From Mesorhizobium sp. AR02 (lineage in GTDB: Bacteria > Pseudomonadota > Alphaproteobacteria > Rhizobiales > Rhizobiaceae), in NCBI RefSeq assembly GCF_024746835.1, contig NZ_CP080531.1, positions 620,001-684,000 of the forward strand: a stretch of DNA of 64,000 bases. The letters are read 5' to 3'. The notes beneath the pieces were generated by a model, which saw only the letters and a program-made list of their open reading frames with translations, had not been told where the DNA came from and did no database searches. This document shows, piece by piece, positions 45,448-54,565 of the stretch; position 1 is the first letter of the stretch; every line of letters begins with the position of its first letter. Position numbers and translations under genes: made by a program.

Positions 45448-46227
45448 ATGACGGATCAGATCGGCAGCTACGCGACCTACCCGAGCCTCAAGGGCCGCAG
45501 CGTCTTCATCACCGGTGGCGGCAGCGGCATCGGCGAAAGCCTGGTGCGCCATTTCTGCGCGCAGGGCAGCCGCGTCGCCTTTGTCGATGTGGCCGAGGAG
45601 CCTTCACGGCGCCTGGTCGATGCGATCACGGCCGAAGGGCATAACGCGCCGCTGTTCATTCCCTGCGACCTGCGCGATGTCGAGGCGCTGCAGGCAGCAA
45701 CTGTCCAGGCCATGCTGCACAACGGGCCGATCCAGGTTCTGTGCAACAATGCCGGCAATGACGACCGCCATCAGACCAAGGACGTGACACCAGCCTACTG
45801 GGATGACCGCATGGCGGTCAATTTGCGCCACCAGTTCTTCGCCGCACAGGCGGTGCGTCCGCAGATGAGCACGCTGGGCGGCGGCTCGATCATCAATTTC
45901 GGCTCCATCACCTGGATGGTCGGCGATCCCGATTGCCCGGCCTACGTCACCGCGAAAGCCGCGGTCTACGGCATGACGCGGGCGCTGGCCCGCGAACTCG
46001 GCCCCGAGCGCATCCGCGTCAACTGCATGGTGCCTGGCTGGGTGATGACCGAGCGCCAGATGCGGCTGTGGCTGAACCCGGCTGGGGAGCGCCAGATCGC
46101 GGAAAGGCAGTGCCTGCCCGACCGGCTGCAGCCCTCCGATATCGCACGCATGGCGCTGTTCCTCGCCGCCGACGACAGCCTGATGTGCACGAGCCAACAG
46201 TTCATCGTCGATGCGGGCTGGGTGTGA
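45448..46227 (+). CDS. XylB-like sugar 1-dehydrogenase (SDR)
   Basis: A 259-residue classical SDR. It has TGGGSGIG (22-29), NNAG (100-103), Ser153, Tyr166 and Lys170. The opening YPSLKGRSVFITGGGSGIG, the NLRHQFF stretch and the ending FLAADDSLMCTSQQFIVDAGWV closely resemble Caulobacter D-xylose 1-dehydrogenase. It oxidises an aldose at C1 to the lactone with NAD(P). AGAGAGGCG precedes the ATG. Confidence 0.87.
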   Translation: MTDQIGSYATYPSLKGRSVFITGGGSGIGESLVRHFCAQGSRVAFVDVAEEPSRRLVDAITAEGHNAPLFIPCDLRDVEALQAATVQAMLHNGPIQVLCNNAGNDDRHQTKDVTPAYWDDRMAVNLRHQFFAAQAVRPQMSTLGGGSIINFGSITWMVGDPDCPAYVTAKAAVYGMTRALARELGPERIRVNCMVPGWVMTERQMRLWLNPAGERQIAERQCLPDRLQPSDIARMALFLAADDSLMCTSQQFIVDAGWV

Positions 46228-46267
46228 CCCATACGGACACGGCCCCCCAAGGGAAGAAGGGTATTTC

Positions 46268-47266
46268 ATGCGTCTTGTTCAGTTCAGAATGCCGGATGGC
46301 AGCAGGCGGGTCGGCCGCGTCTCCGATGACGGCAATCACTTGCACCCACTCGATAAGACCAGCTCCATGCTGGAACTCGCCGAAGCAGCGATCGCTGAGG
46401 GCACATCCATCGCAGCGCTGGTCGAGAAGCGGACCGGCACGACTACGGTCGACTATGACGAGCTGCTGCGCGATGGCCGCGTTCTGGCCCCCGTCGACCA
46501 CCCGGAACCGTCGCGCTTCCTGGTCACCGGTACCGGCCTGACCCACACCGGAAGTGCCGCCGCGCGCAACCAGATGCATGTTCTGACCCATGGCGAAGGT
46601 GCCAACGAATCCGATTCCCTGAAAATCTTCCGCATGGGCCTGGAGGGCGGCAAGCCTGGCGCTGGCAAGATCGGGATGCAGCCTGAATGGTTCTTCAAGG
46701 GCGTCGGCACTTGTGTCGTGCCTCCCGGTGCCGACCTGCCGATGCCGGCATTCGCGAAGGCCGGGGCAGAGGAAGCCGAAATCGTCGGACTTTATCTCAA
46801 TGGGCCGGACGGCCATCCCTATCGCATCGGCTATGCGCTCGGAAACGAATATTCCGACCACGTGACGGAGGGCGAGAACTACCTCTACCTCGCCCATTCC
46901 AAGCTTCGCTCCTGCTCGATCGGCCCCGAACTGCTGATCGGCGATTTGCCCGAAGAAGTGCGCGGCCATTCCCGCATCCTGCGCGACGGCGCTGTTATCT
47001 GGGAGCAGGAATTCCTGTCGGGCGAAGCGCACATGTCGCACTCGATCGCCAATCTCGAACATTTCCATTTCCGCTACCCGATGCACCGCCGGGCGGGCGA
47101 CCTGCACGCCTATTTCTTCGGCGCGGCGGTGATGAGCTACGCCTCCGGCATCAAGACGGCTTCCGGCGACGAGTATGAAATCCAGGCACAGACATTCGGC
47201 AAGCCGCTGCGCAACCGGATGGTGTCGGTGCCGGACGAGGGACTGGTCACCGTCACCCCGCTGTGA
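46268..47266 (+). CDS. AraD1/GguC-type FAH-family protein
   Basis: A 332-residue member of the FAH-fold AraD1/GguC family, identified by GTGLTHTGSAAARNQMH, MQPEWFFKGVGTCVVPPG, YALGNEYSDHVTE and the ending RNRMVSVPDEGLVTVTPL. Members stand in arabinose/galactose gene sets and are linked to 2-keto-3-deoxy-pentonate dehydration. That would give a semialdehyde bound for 2-oxoglutarate. ATG 46268 is chosen since upstream codons fall in the intergenic gap. The semialdehyde dehydrogenase that would finish the route is not next to it. Confidence 0.86.
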   Translation: MRLVQFRMPDGSRRVGRVSDDGNHLHPLDKTSSMLELAEAAIAEGTSIAALVEKRTGTTTVDYDELLRDGRVLAPVDHPEPSRFLVTGTGLTHTGSAAARNQMHVLTHGEGANESDSLKIFRMGLEGGKPGAGKIGMQPEWFFKGVGTCVVPPGADLPMPAFAKAGAEEAEIVGLYLNGPDGHPYRIGYALGNEYSDHVTEGENYLYLAHSKLRSCSIGPELLIGDLPEEVRGHSRILRDGAVIWEQEFLSGEAHMSHSIANLEHFHFRYPMHRRAGDLHAYFFGAAVMSYASGIKTASGDEYEIQAQTFGKPLRNRMVSVPDEGLVTVTPL

Positions 47267-47318
47267 CGGCAAAGGTCCGGAAATTACGGTCCACCAGAAC
47301 GACAATGGGAGATTAAAA

Positions 47319-48344
47319 ATGGGACTGAAGAAAGCGTTTCTAAGACTAGCGACAATCGGCCTCGGCATCGGCCTGATGACCTCGGCGGCGTTGGCCGCGA
47401 ACCTGCGCGTGCTGGCCTGGGACGGCTATGCCGACCCGGACTGGGTGAAGGACTTCACCGCCGCCACCGGCATCGGCGTCGATGTCGTCTTCATCGGCAG
47501 CGATGACGAGATCTGGGCCAAGATCAAGGGCAGCGAAGGCCAGGATTTCGACGTCTTCGCCGTCAACACCGCTCAATTGCAGCGCTACATCAAGGCCGAT
47601 CTGGTGTCGCCGATCGACATCACGAAACTGCCCAACCAGAAGGACGTGCTGCCGCGCTTCCGCGATCTGTCCCAGGTCAGCGGCGACACCAAGGACGGCA
47701 AGGTCTACGGCATTCCGTTCTGCTTCGATTCCATCGGGCTGATCTACGACACCGACAAGGTCAAGCCGGCGCCGACATCGATGTCGGTGCTGTGGGACCC
47801 GGCGTACAAGGGCAAGATCCTGGCCTACGACAATGGCGAGCACAATTTCTCGTTCACCGCGCTGACGCTCGGCTACAAGGATCCGTTCAACCTCGACGCA
47901 GAGCAGATGGCGGCGGTCAAGGCCAAGCTGGTCGAACTCAAGCGCAATGTGCTGAGCTTCTACACCACCGCCGACGAGGCGCAGCAGATCTACCAGAACA
48001 ATGACGTTGCCTTGATCTGGGCCAATTACGGCCAGCAGCAAGTCAAGGCGCTGCAGAAGATCGGTGCCCATGTCGCCTACGTCAATCCGAGCGAAGGTGC
48101 GCTGGCCTGGCTCGACAATTGGGTGATCTCCAAGGGCGTCCGCGACAATGCAGCGGCCGAGAAATGGATCGACTTCATGCTGACCAAGAAGGTCAGCGGC
48201 GCGCTTTCCGAGCGCACCGGCTTCGGCAACACCGTGGTCGAATCCAGCAGCGCCGGCGGCAACGACAAGCTGGTCTGGCTCAACAATGTCGAGGATCCGC
48301 TCAAGCGCTCGGATCTGTGGAACGAGATCAAGGCGACACCCTGA
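47319..48344 (+). CDS. PotD/PotF-like periplasmic binding protein
   Basis: A 341-residue binding protein (SBP_bac_8/polyamine class). It has a signal peptide MGLKKAFLRLATIGLGIGLM with cleavage after SAALA. GGGAG precedes ATG 47319. The mature sequence opens LRVLAWDGYADPDWVKDFTA, like spermidine/putrescine-binding proteins. Being embedded in a sugar-acid operon, its ligand may be a sugar or aldonate rather than a polyamine. Confidence 0.88.
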   Translation: MGLKKAFLRLATIGLGIGLMTSAALAANLRVLAWDGYADPDWVKDFTAATGIGVDVVFIGSDDEIWAKIKGSEGQDFDVFAVNTAQLQRYIKADLVSPIDITKLPNQKDVLPRFRDLSQVSGDTKDGKVYGIPFCFDSIGLIYDTDKVKPAPTSMSVLWDPAYKGKILAYDNGEHNFSFTALTLGYKDPFNLDAEQMAAVKAKLVELKRNVLSFYTTADEAQQIYQNNDVALIWANYGQQQVKALQKIGAHVAYVNPSEGALAWLDNWVISKGVRDNAAAEKWIDFMLTKKVSGALSERTGFGNTVVESSSAGGNDKLVWLNNVEDPLKRSDLWNEIKATP

Positions 48345-48373
48345 TCCTTTCCGAACCTGACTTCGAAGGACCC

Positions 48374-48398
48374 GGCGGTCCGGACATTCCGGACCGCC
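48374..48398 (+). promoter_or_regulatory. intercistronic stem-loop after the PotF-like gene
   Basis: An 11-bp perfect stem (GGCGGTCCGGA/TCCGGACCGCC) with a 3-nt CAT loop lies 30 bases past the binding-protein stop and 22 bases before the ATPase start. There is no T-run. As with the hairpin at 5055-5086, it lies directly after a binding-protein gene and before the membrane components, consistent with transcript stabilisation or partial termination. Confidence 0.7.
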
Positions 48399-48420
48399 GC
48401 AGCGTATGCGAGAATAGTCT

Positions 48421-49524
48421 ATGAACCAGAACGCCGACCTGCTGACGCTGCGGTCCGTCTCGAAATCCTACGGCACGGTTCCCGTGCTGCACGACATCGA
48501 CCTGTCGATCAAGGACGGCGAGTTCCTGACCGTGCTTGGACCGTCGGGCTCGGGCAAGACCACGGTGCTGCGGCTGATCGGCGGGCTCGAGCCATTGACT
48601 GCAGGCGAGATCCGCCTAGACGGCCAGGACATCAGCCGCATGCCGATCAACAAGCGGCCGTTCAACACCGTGTTCCAGGACTATGCGCTGTTCCCGCATA
48701 TGACCGTTTCCGGCAATGTCGGCTATGGGCTTTCGGTGCGCCATGTCAAGCGCAAGGAGATCGCACGCCGTGTCGCGGAGGCGCTGGAGCTGGTGCAGCT
48801 CGGGCGTTTCGCCGACCGTTTTCCGGCGCAGCTTTCCGGCGGCCAGCGCCAGCGCGTCGCGCTCGCCCGGGCGCTGATCTGCCAGCCGCGCCTGATCCTG
48901 CTCGACGAGCCGCTCGCCGCGCTCGATCTCGAACTGCGCCGGCAGATGCAGGAGTTCCTGAAATCCATCCAGCGCGAGATCAAGACCACCTTCCTGTTCG
49001 TCACCCATGACCAGGAAGAAGCCATCGGCATGGCCGACCGGATCTGCGTCATGCAGGCCGGCCATATCCGTCAGCTCGGCACGCCGCACGACCTCTATTA
49101 CAAGCCGAATTGCGAGTTCGTAGCGCGTTTCTTCGGCGAGAACAATCTGGTGGCCGGAAAGCTCGGCCCCGTTCAGGGCGACCAGCGGCCGATTGAGACC
49201 GCACTTGGGCGCCTCGTCTGTTCGATCAGCGACCAGCCGCATCTGAAGGCTGCGGTCGATGGCGCCAGCGCCTTCGCGGCGTTCCGTCCAGAGGCCTTGC
49301 GTCTTGCGGATGCAGCCGACAGCGGCAACCGCTTTTCCGGCACCATCGCGGATCTTGCCTTTGCCGGCTCGTCCACCGTTGCCACCATTTCGGCCGGTAC
49401 GGACACTGCCGCGCAACGCCTGCGGCTGCGCATGCCGAGCCGGATCGACGGCAGCGCGCTCAAATCAGGCGAGACGGTCGCGCTCTCCTTTGCGCCGCAT
49501 GAAGGCCATCTGGTGTTGGTATGA
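48421..49524 (+). CDS. PotA-like ABC importer ATPase
   Basis: A 367-residue ATPase with Walker A GPSGSGKTT, Q-loop FQDYALFPHM, signature [15 protein letters not shown], Walker B LILLDEPLAALD and H-loop FVTHDQEEA, then a C-terminal TOBE_2 domain. It is a typical polyamine/iron/sulfate-type importer ATPase. Its TGA overlaps the ATG of the next permease. Confidence 0.94.
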   Translation: MNQNADLLTLRSVSKSYGTVPVLHDIDLSIKDGEFLTVLGPSGSGKTTVLRLIGGLEPLTAGEIRLDGQDISRMPINKRPFNTVFQDYALFPHMTVSGNVGYGLSVRHVKRKEIARRVAEALELVQLGRFADRFPAQLSGGQRQRVALARALICQPRLILLDEPLAALDLELRRQMQEFLKSIQREIKTTFLFVTHDQEEAIGMADRICVMQAGHIRQLGTPHDLYYKPNCEFVARFFGENNLVAGKLGPVQGDQRPIETALGRLVCSISDQPHLKAAVDGASAFAAFRPEALRLADAADSGNRFSGTIADLAFAGSSTVATISAGTDTAAQRLRLRMPSRIDGSALKSGETVALSFAPHEGHLVLV

Positions 49525-50393
49525 GCAAGACCGGCTCGACATTTTCAGCGGAACGGCGATTGTCGCGGCTGGTGACGGTGCTGGCTTTCGCGCTGCCGGT
49601 GATCTTCGTCCTGGTGCCGCTGGCGATCTTCCTGGTCTACAGTTTCTTCAGCGTCGACCAGGGCACGATCGTCTACGCGCCGACGCTCGGCAACTATGTC
49701 AGGTTCTTCACCGACCCGATCTTCCTGCCGGTGTTCTGGAACACCATCGTGCTGTGTGTGTCGGTCGCCATCATCTGCATCCTGCTCGCCTATCCCGCCG
49801 CCTATTTCCTGACGACGCTGAAAGGGCGGTGGCGCTATGCCTTGCTGATGCTGCTCCTGGTGCCGCTGCTGATGAGCTACGTCATCAAGATCTATGCAAT
49901 CCGCAGCATCCTCGGCCTCAACGGCTTCCTCAACAAGGCGCTGGTAGCGCTCGGCATCCTGGATCAGCCGTCGACGCTTTTCGTGTTCAACATGAACGCC
50001 ATCCTGTTGACGTTGAGCCTGCTTTTGATCCCCTTCGCCATCCTGCCGATCTTCCTGTCGCTGGAGCGCATCCCCCAGACCTTGCTGCGCGCTTCGGATG
50101 ACCTTGGCGCCAGCGGCTTGCAGACCTTCCTGCGCATCACCTTGCCGCTCAGCCTGCCCGGCGTCGCCTCGGCGGCGAGCTTCGTCTTCGTGCTGGCGAT
50201 CGGCGACTTCCTGACGCCGCAGATGGTCGGCGGCATCAGCGGCTTCACCTTCGGCCGCATCCTCTACAGCCAGTTCGGCACGGCCTACAACTGGCCGTTC
50301 GGCGCAGCACTGTCGGTGGCGCTGGCGATCGTGGTGATCTGCGCCATCCTCATCGGTGAACGGTTCGGGCGCAGCCGGGGGACGTCGATATGA
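49521..50393 (+). CDS. PotB-like ABC importer permease
   Basis: A 290-residue permease with about six membrane segments. It has the EAA loop around LLRASDDLGASGLQTFLRITLP and PQMVGGISGFTFGRILYSQF, typical of PotB/PotH. It overlaps both neighbouring genes by four bases. Confidence 0.93.
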   Translation: MSKTGSTFSAERRLSRLVTVLAFALPVIFVLVPLAIFLVYSFFSVDQGTIVYAPTLGNYVRFFTDPIFLPVFWNTIVLCVSVAIICILLAYPAAYFLTTLKGRWRYALLMLLLVPLLMSYVIKIYAIRSILGLNGFLNKALVALGILDQPSTLFVFNMNAILLTLSLLLIPFAILPIFLSLERIPQTLLRASDDLGASGLQTFLRITLPLSLPGVASAASFVFVLAIGDFLTPQMVGGISGFTFGRILYSQFGTAYNWPFGAALSVALAIVVICAILIGERFGRSRGTSI

Positions 50394-51190
50394 ACGCCCT
50401 GCCCCGGCCCTCCACCATCTTCCTGGCAGCGATCACCACGCTGGTCGCGGTGCTGCTCTACAGCCCGCTGTTCGTGCCGATCGTGTCGTCGTTCTTCACC
50501 ATTTCGCATGGCAATGTCGACTGGTCGTCACCCACCCTTTCGACCTATGTCGCGCTGGCCGAAAACCACGATATCCTGGCCGCCTTGCGCACGACGCTGA
50601 TCGTCGGCGTCTGCACCGTCATCCTGTCGGTGGTCAGCGGAACGCTGCTGGCGCTCTACTATCACGGCCGCCGCTCCGGACGCTCAGTGTTGCAGTTCAT
50701 CATCTTCCTGCCGTTCCTGATGCCGCCGATCATCAGCGGCCTGGCGCTGCTGATCTTCTTCCGCGAGATCGGTCTCGAGCGCTCGCTGCTGACGGTCGTC
50801 ATCGGCCATACCGTTTTCGTGCTGGCGATCGTCTACCGCACGGTGCTGATGCGGTTGCAGTCGATGAGCCGCATGCTGGTCGAAGCCTCCTACGATCTCG
50901 GCGCGACGGGCTGGCAGACCTTCTGGCGCATCATCCTGCCGAACCTGTCGAGCGCCATGGTCGGCGGCGCCATCCTGGCCTTCGCGCTGTCGTTCGACGA
51001 AACGATGATTACCATCCTGGTCACCGGCACGCAGAGCACGCTGCCGGTCCGCTTGTGGGCAATGATGCGGCTTGGCTTCTCGCCCGACATCAATGCGCTG
51101 GTGGCACTGATCCTGATGTTCACCGTGCTGCTCTGCGTGCTCGCGGCCCGTTTCCTGATCCCGAGGCAAATGGCGACGGAACAGACCTGA
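50390..51190 (+). CDS. PotC-like ABC importer permease
   Basis: A 266-residue permease. It shows FLMPPIISGLALLIFFREIG, the EAA loop LVEASYDLGATGWQTFWRII, and ALSFDETMITILVTGTQSTL, all characteristic of PotC/PotI. It closes the FadR-dehydratase-dehydrogenase-AraD1-importer operon and is convergent with the flavoprotein gene 15 bases on. Confidence 0.93.
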   Translation: MNALPRPSTIFLAAITTLVAVLLYSPLFVPIVSSFFTISHGNVDWSSPTLSTYVALAENHDILAALRTTLIVGVCTVILSVVSGTLLALYYHGRRSGRSVLQFIIFLPFLMPPIISGLALLIFFREIGLERSLLTVVIGHTVFVLAIVYRTVLMRLQSMSRMLVEASYDLGATGWQTFWRIILPNLSSAMVGGAILAFALSFDETMITILVTGTQSTLPVRLWAMMRLGFSPDINALVALILMFTVLLCVLAARFLIPRQMATEQT

Positions 51191-51205
51191 ATTATCGAAC
51201 ACCCG

Positions 51206-52609
51206 TCATCGTGCGAAGGCCCTTGGATCGAGATCGAAGACACGCCCCGGATTGAGGATATTTTTCGGATCGAGCGCCGTCTTCAGCCGCCGCATCGCGG
51301 CGATCTCGGCGTCGCTGCGAACCAGATGCAACCACTGCTTCTTGTCGAGACCGATGCCATGCTCGGCCGAAACGCCGCCGCCCGCCACCGCCACGCCGCT
51401 ATAGACGATGCCGTAAGCCGCCGCCGGATCGACAGTGCGCACCTGGTAGTGCAGATTGCCATCGCCGAGATGGCCGAAGACATAGATGTCGGCGTCGGGG
51501 TCAAAGGCGCGGATCGCGGTCTCCGCTTCTTGCAGGAACGCCCCCATCCGTGCCAGCGGGATGCTGATGTCGACGCCGATCAGGCCTTTCATCGAAAACA
51601 GGACGCGATTGGCGTCTTCCCGCACATCCCAGAGCGCCCGGAATTCACGCGGCGATTGCGAGACGACGACATCGTCGACCACGCCGTCCTCGACCGCCTG
51701 CATCAGAACTTCGGCGAAGCGCTCGCTGTCGCGCTCAGGCTCGCTGCCCTGGATTTCGGCCAGCACATAGACGGGCGAGCCAGCCGGCAACGGCGATGGC
51801 ATGGCCATACTGGCAGCCATGACGTCATAGAGCGGCGCGAAGTTGACCTCGTAGGCGGACAATAGCGGGCCGAGCTTTTGCCGTAACAGCCCGAGCAAGG
51901 CGATCGCCGCGTCGAGCGAAGCGAGCGCGCAGAAAGCATTCACCTCGGATGCCGGCTTTGGATGCAGCCTGAGCGCGGCGCGGGTGACGACGCCGAGCGT
52001 CCCTTCCGCACCGATGAAGAGCTGGCCGAGGTCGTAGCCGGAATTGTCCTTGGGCAGGCCTTTCAGCGAGGTCAGCACGCTGCCGTCGGCAAGCACCGCC
52101 TCCAGCCCCAGCACCTGCGCCCGGTACATGCCGTAGCGCAGCACGCGGATGCCGCCGGCATTGGTGGCGATGTTGCCGCCGACCGTGGCCGAACCGCGCG
52201 CGCCGATATCGACGCCGAACATCAGTCCGGCGCCATCGGCTGCCTCCTGCACCGCCTGCAGCGTTGCGCCGGCTTCGGCGACGATGCTGGCAGCTTGACT
52301 ATCCGGCGCGGCAAGGCCGGTCATGCGCTCCAGCGACAGCACGATCTCGCCCGGCTGGACGCGTGTGCCGCCGGCCAGTCCGGTGCGCCCGCCCTGGACG
52401 ACGACCGGCTGGCCGAGAGCGTTGCACCCGGCGAGGGCTGCCGCGACACCGACGGTATCGCGCGGACGCAGCACCACTTCGGGGAGCGCGCCAAGCTTGC
52501 CGTCGGGATCGTCGCGATAGCGCTGGTCGACATCGGAGCCGGCAAGCACGCCGCCCGCGCCCAGCCGATCGCCAAGAGCGGACAGAAGTCGTTGCGTTTC
52601 AGGCGACAT
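51206..52609 (-). CDS. FAD-linked oxidase, GlcD/D-2-hydroxyacid dehydrogenase type
   Basis: A 467-residue flavoprotein. It has an FAD-binding-4 (PCMH) domain with QGGRTGLAGGTRVQPGEIVLSLERM and GGNIATNAGGIRVLRYG, and a FAD-oxidase-C domain with FGHLGDGNLHYQV and AEHGIGLDKK. It is related to glycolate oxidase GlcD, D-lactate dehydrogenase and D-2-hydroxyglutarate dehydrogenase. No GlcE/GlcF partners are present, so it probably acts alone on a D-2-hydroxyacid. It is a single leftward gene between two operons, with a 215-bp upstream gap. Confidence 0.9.
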   Translation of the reverse strand: MSPETQRLLSALGDRLGAGGVLAGSDVDQRYRDDPDGKLGALPEVVLRPRDTVGVAAALAGCNALGQPVVVQGGRTGLAGGTRVQPGEIVLSLERMTGLAAPDSQAASIVAEAGATLQAVQEAADGAGLMFGVDIGARGSATVGGNIATNAGGIRVLRYGMYRAQVLGLEAVLADGSVLTSLKGLPKDNSGYDLGQLFIGAEGTLGVVTRAALRLHPKPASEVNAFCALASLDAAIALLGLLRQKLGPLLSAYEVNFAPLYDVMAASMAMPSPLPAGSPVYVLAEIQGSEPERDSERFAEVLMQAVEDGVVDDVVVSQSPREFRALWDVREDANRVLFSMKGLIGVDISIPLARMGAFLQEAETAIRAFDPDADIYVFGHLGDGNLHYQVRTVDPAAAYGIVYSGVAVAGGGVSAEHGIGLDKKQWLHLVRSDAEIAAMRRLKTALDPKNILNPGRVFDLDPRAFAR

Positions 52610-52771
52610 CGGAGCTCACACGCCTGCGTGGCGAAGCGCGTCGTCTGCGTCCAGCGACCGGATGGCCCGATGAGTATTCCTGTCCGACACGCTCGCCATC
52701 CTTCAATTGCAGCCGGCCGATCCTATTCGGGATCGCCTGCCGTGCAAGCGATATCGGTCTGCCTTGAACGA

Positions 52772-52811
52772 TGCCGGCATCAATTGCGATGCGACGCGAT
52801 TGATGCCGGCA
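52772..52811 (-). terminator. strong hairpin after the Liv binding-protein gene
   Basis: A perfect 13-bp stem (TGCCGGCATCAAT/ATTGATGCCGGCA) with a 14-nt loop lies 13 bases beyond the stop of the binding-protein gene (52825) in the 215-bp gap before the flavoprotein gene. No U-run is seen on the minus strand. It probably terminates or protects the 3' end of the leftward operon. Confidence 0.65.
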
Positions 52812-52824
52812 GAATTGCGCGGCC

Positions 52825-54084
52825 TTACTGAAGCTTGGCTTGCAGCGCGTTGACGTCGTCGGTGGTCATTTCACCGTCGGTGGTCACCTTGCCGTCGACG
52901 ATCTTCCACAGCCGGAACGGGCCGGTGATGTCGCCATATTTGTCGAAAGCGACCGGGCCGATGACGCCTTCGTAGCGGATCGGCTTGCCGTCCTTGATCA
53001 GGCCGAGCGCCTTGGCGAATTCATCCTTGCCGGCGAAGATCGGCGTGCCGGCCGGATCGACGGCCTTGTACATAGCATCCTTGATCTTGGCCGGATCCTC
53101 GGAGCCGGCAATAGCGATGGCCAGCCCAACGATGGCGCCGGCGTCGTAGGAACGGTCGGCTGCCGGGTTCGATGGCTCGATGCCGGAGAACTCCTTGTAG
53201 TTCTTCATGAAGTAGTCGGTGGAAGCCGTCGGGCTGGTACCGGACGAGGTGCCATAGGCTTCCTTCAGATAGTCGGCGCCGACGGATTCGATGAAGTCCG
53301 GGCTGTTCATACCGTCATTGAGCAGGAATTTCTGCACGCCGCCTTGCGAAATCCAGGTGCGGGCAACGGTTGCGCCGTCGACCGGCGTGCTGACCAGATA
53401 GAGCCCGTCCGGCTCGCCGGCCATCGCCGCCGTCACTTCGGAGGCATAGCTCGACTGCTTCTCGTTGTAGGGGGTGTCGGAGACGATGGTGCCGCCAAGC
53501 GCTTTGTAGGCGCGCGAGAATTCGGCCACCATGTTGACGCCGAAGTCGTTGTTGACGTGAATGATCGACAGCTTCTTGAAGCCCTTGTCGATGGCGTATT
53601 TGGCGGCGGCGACGCCCTGCAGTGCATCGGAGGTGATGGTGCGGAAGAAGATGCCGTTGGTCTTGCCGTCGCGGCCAAGCGCGGTCAGCGTCGGCGACGA
53701 CGACGCCGGCGAGACCTGGACGATCTTGGCCGGGGCGGTGACCGAGGTCAGGATCGGGATCGACACCGAGGAGATGATGCCGCCGATGATGACCGGCACT
53801 TTCTTGACCTGAACCAGCTGGGTCGCGGCATCGACCGCAATGTTGCCCTGGCTCTGGCTGTCGCGCGTGTCGGTGGCGAGATCACAGCCGCGCACGCCGC
53901 CGGCGGCGTTGATGTCGCGGAAGGCCATCTCGACCGACTTGGCGCCGGCCTGGCCGTATTCGCCGGCCGGGCCGGTCAGTTCCATGACGAGGCCGACGGT
54001 GATCTTGCAATCGGCGGCCTGCGCCGCACCGGCCATCGTCACGAGGGCAAGTGCCGTGGTGAGTTGGAGTATCGTCTTTGTCAT
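52825..54084 (-). CDS. Liv-type periplasmic binding protein
   Basis: A 419-residue branched-chain-type binding protein. Its signal peptide (residues 1-23) ends GAAQA and is followed by ADCKITVGLVMELTGPAGEYG. ATG 54084 follows AAGGGG; the frame is open upstream but in a non-coding phase. It is the last gene of the leftward operon while its membrane and ATPase partners (57313-60744) run rightwards from the same regulatory region. The ligand is unknown. Confidence 0.9.
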   Translation of the reverse strand: MTKTILQLTTALALVTMAGAAQAADCKITVGLVMELTGPAGEYGQAGAKSVEMAFRDINAAGGVRGCDLATDTRDSQSQGNIAVDAATQLVQVKKVPVIIGGIISSVSIPILTSVTAPAKIVQVSPASSSPTLTALGRDGKTNGIFFRTITSDALQGVAAAKYAIDKGFKKLSIIHVNNDFGVNMVAEFSRAYKALGGTIVSDTPYNEKQSSYASEVTAAMAGEPDGLYLVSTPVDGATVARTWISQGGVQKFLLNDGMNSPDFIESVGADYLKEAYGTSSGTSPTASTDYFMKNYKEFSGIEPSNPAADRSYDAGAIVGLAIAIAGSEDPAKIKDAMYKAVDPAGTPIFAGKDEFAKALGLIKDGKPIRYEGVIGPVAFDKYGDITGPFRLWKIVDGKVTTDGEMTTDDVNALQAKLQ

Positions 54085-54133
54085 TGTTGTTCCCCTTTCG
54101 TTACTCGACTCTAATTCAATCTCTGGAGCCTGT

Positions 54134-54565
54134 TCAACGTTCCGGCACCTGCAGCCAGGTTTCATGCAGATGTCGCCATTCGACGCCGTTGGGCGCCGAT
54201 GAACTGGTGGTGAAGACAGCGCTCGACTGGCGGCGGCTGTGCTTGCCCGCGCGCAACTGCGCCTCGACGTAGAAGACAACGATCGTATCGGCGCTTTGCC
54301 AGCCGGGTCGGATGTCCTCGATCGAGATAGCAAAGCCGTCGTCGCATGTGGCGCGGCTGGAGCGGACATGGTCGACGACAGCAGTACGATCGAGCACCTG
54401 GCCGTCCGGCGCGACCATGCTGAGGCCATCACCCATGGCGCGCTCGAAGCGGCTGAAATCCACCGTGTCGGCGCGCGCGGCGACGAACCAGTCGACGAAG
54501 AAGCGATGCAGGCCGATGACCTCGGCGCTGGCCTTTGAAAACAGCGTCGCGTTTGTAGCGCTCAT
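54134..54565 (-). CDS. NTF2/SnoaL-like small protein
   Basis: A 143-residue protein resembling the NTF2-like cone fold: an N-terminal helix LHRFFVDWFVAARADTVDFSRFERAM, then alternating strands including FAISIEDIRPGWQSADTIVVFYVEAQLR and the C-terminal WRHLHETWLQVPE. Such proteins are often isomerases, dehydratases or ligand-binding accessory proteins. Its ATG overlaps the aldo/keto reductase stop by four bases. Its specific function is unknown. Confidence 0.75.
   Translation of the reverse strand: MSATNATLFSKASAEVIGLHRFFVDWFVAARADTVDFSRFERAMGDGLSMVAPDGQVLDRTAVVDHVRSSRATCDDGFAISIEDIRPGWQSADTIVVFYVEAQLRAGKHSRRQSSAVFTTSSSAPNGVEWRHLHETWLQVPER

Noticed and set aside
52840..54114. 424-codon open frame on the plus strand
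   Set aside because: It is antisense to the binding-protein gene, which has a signal peptide and family sequence. The antisense product is low-complexity Asp/Gly/Arg.
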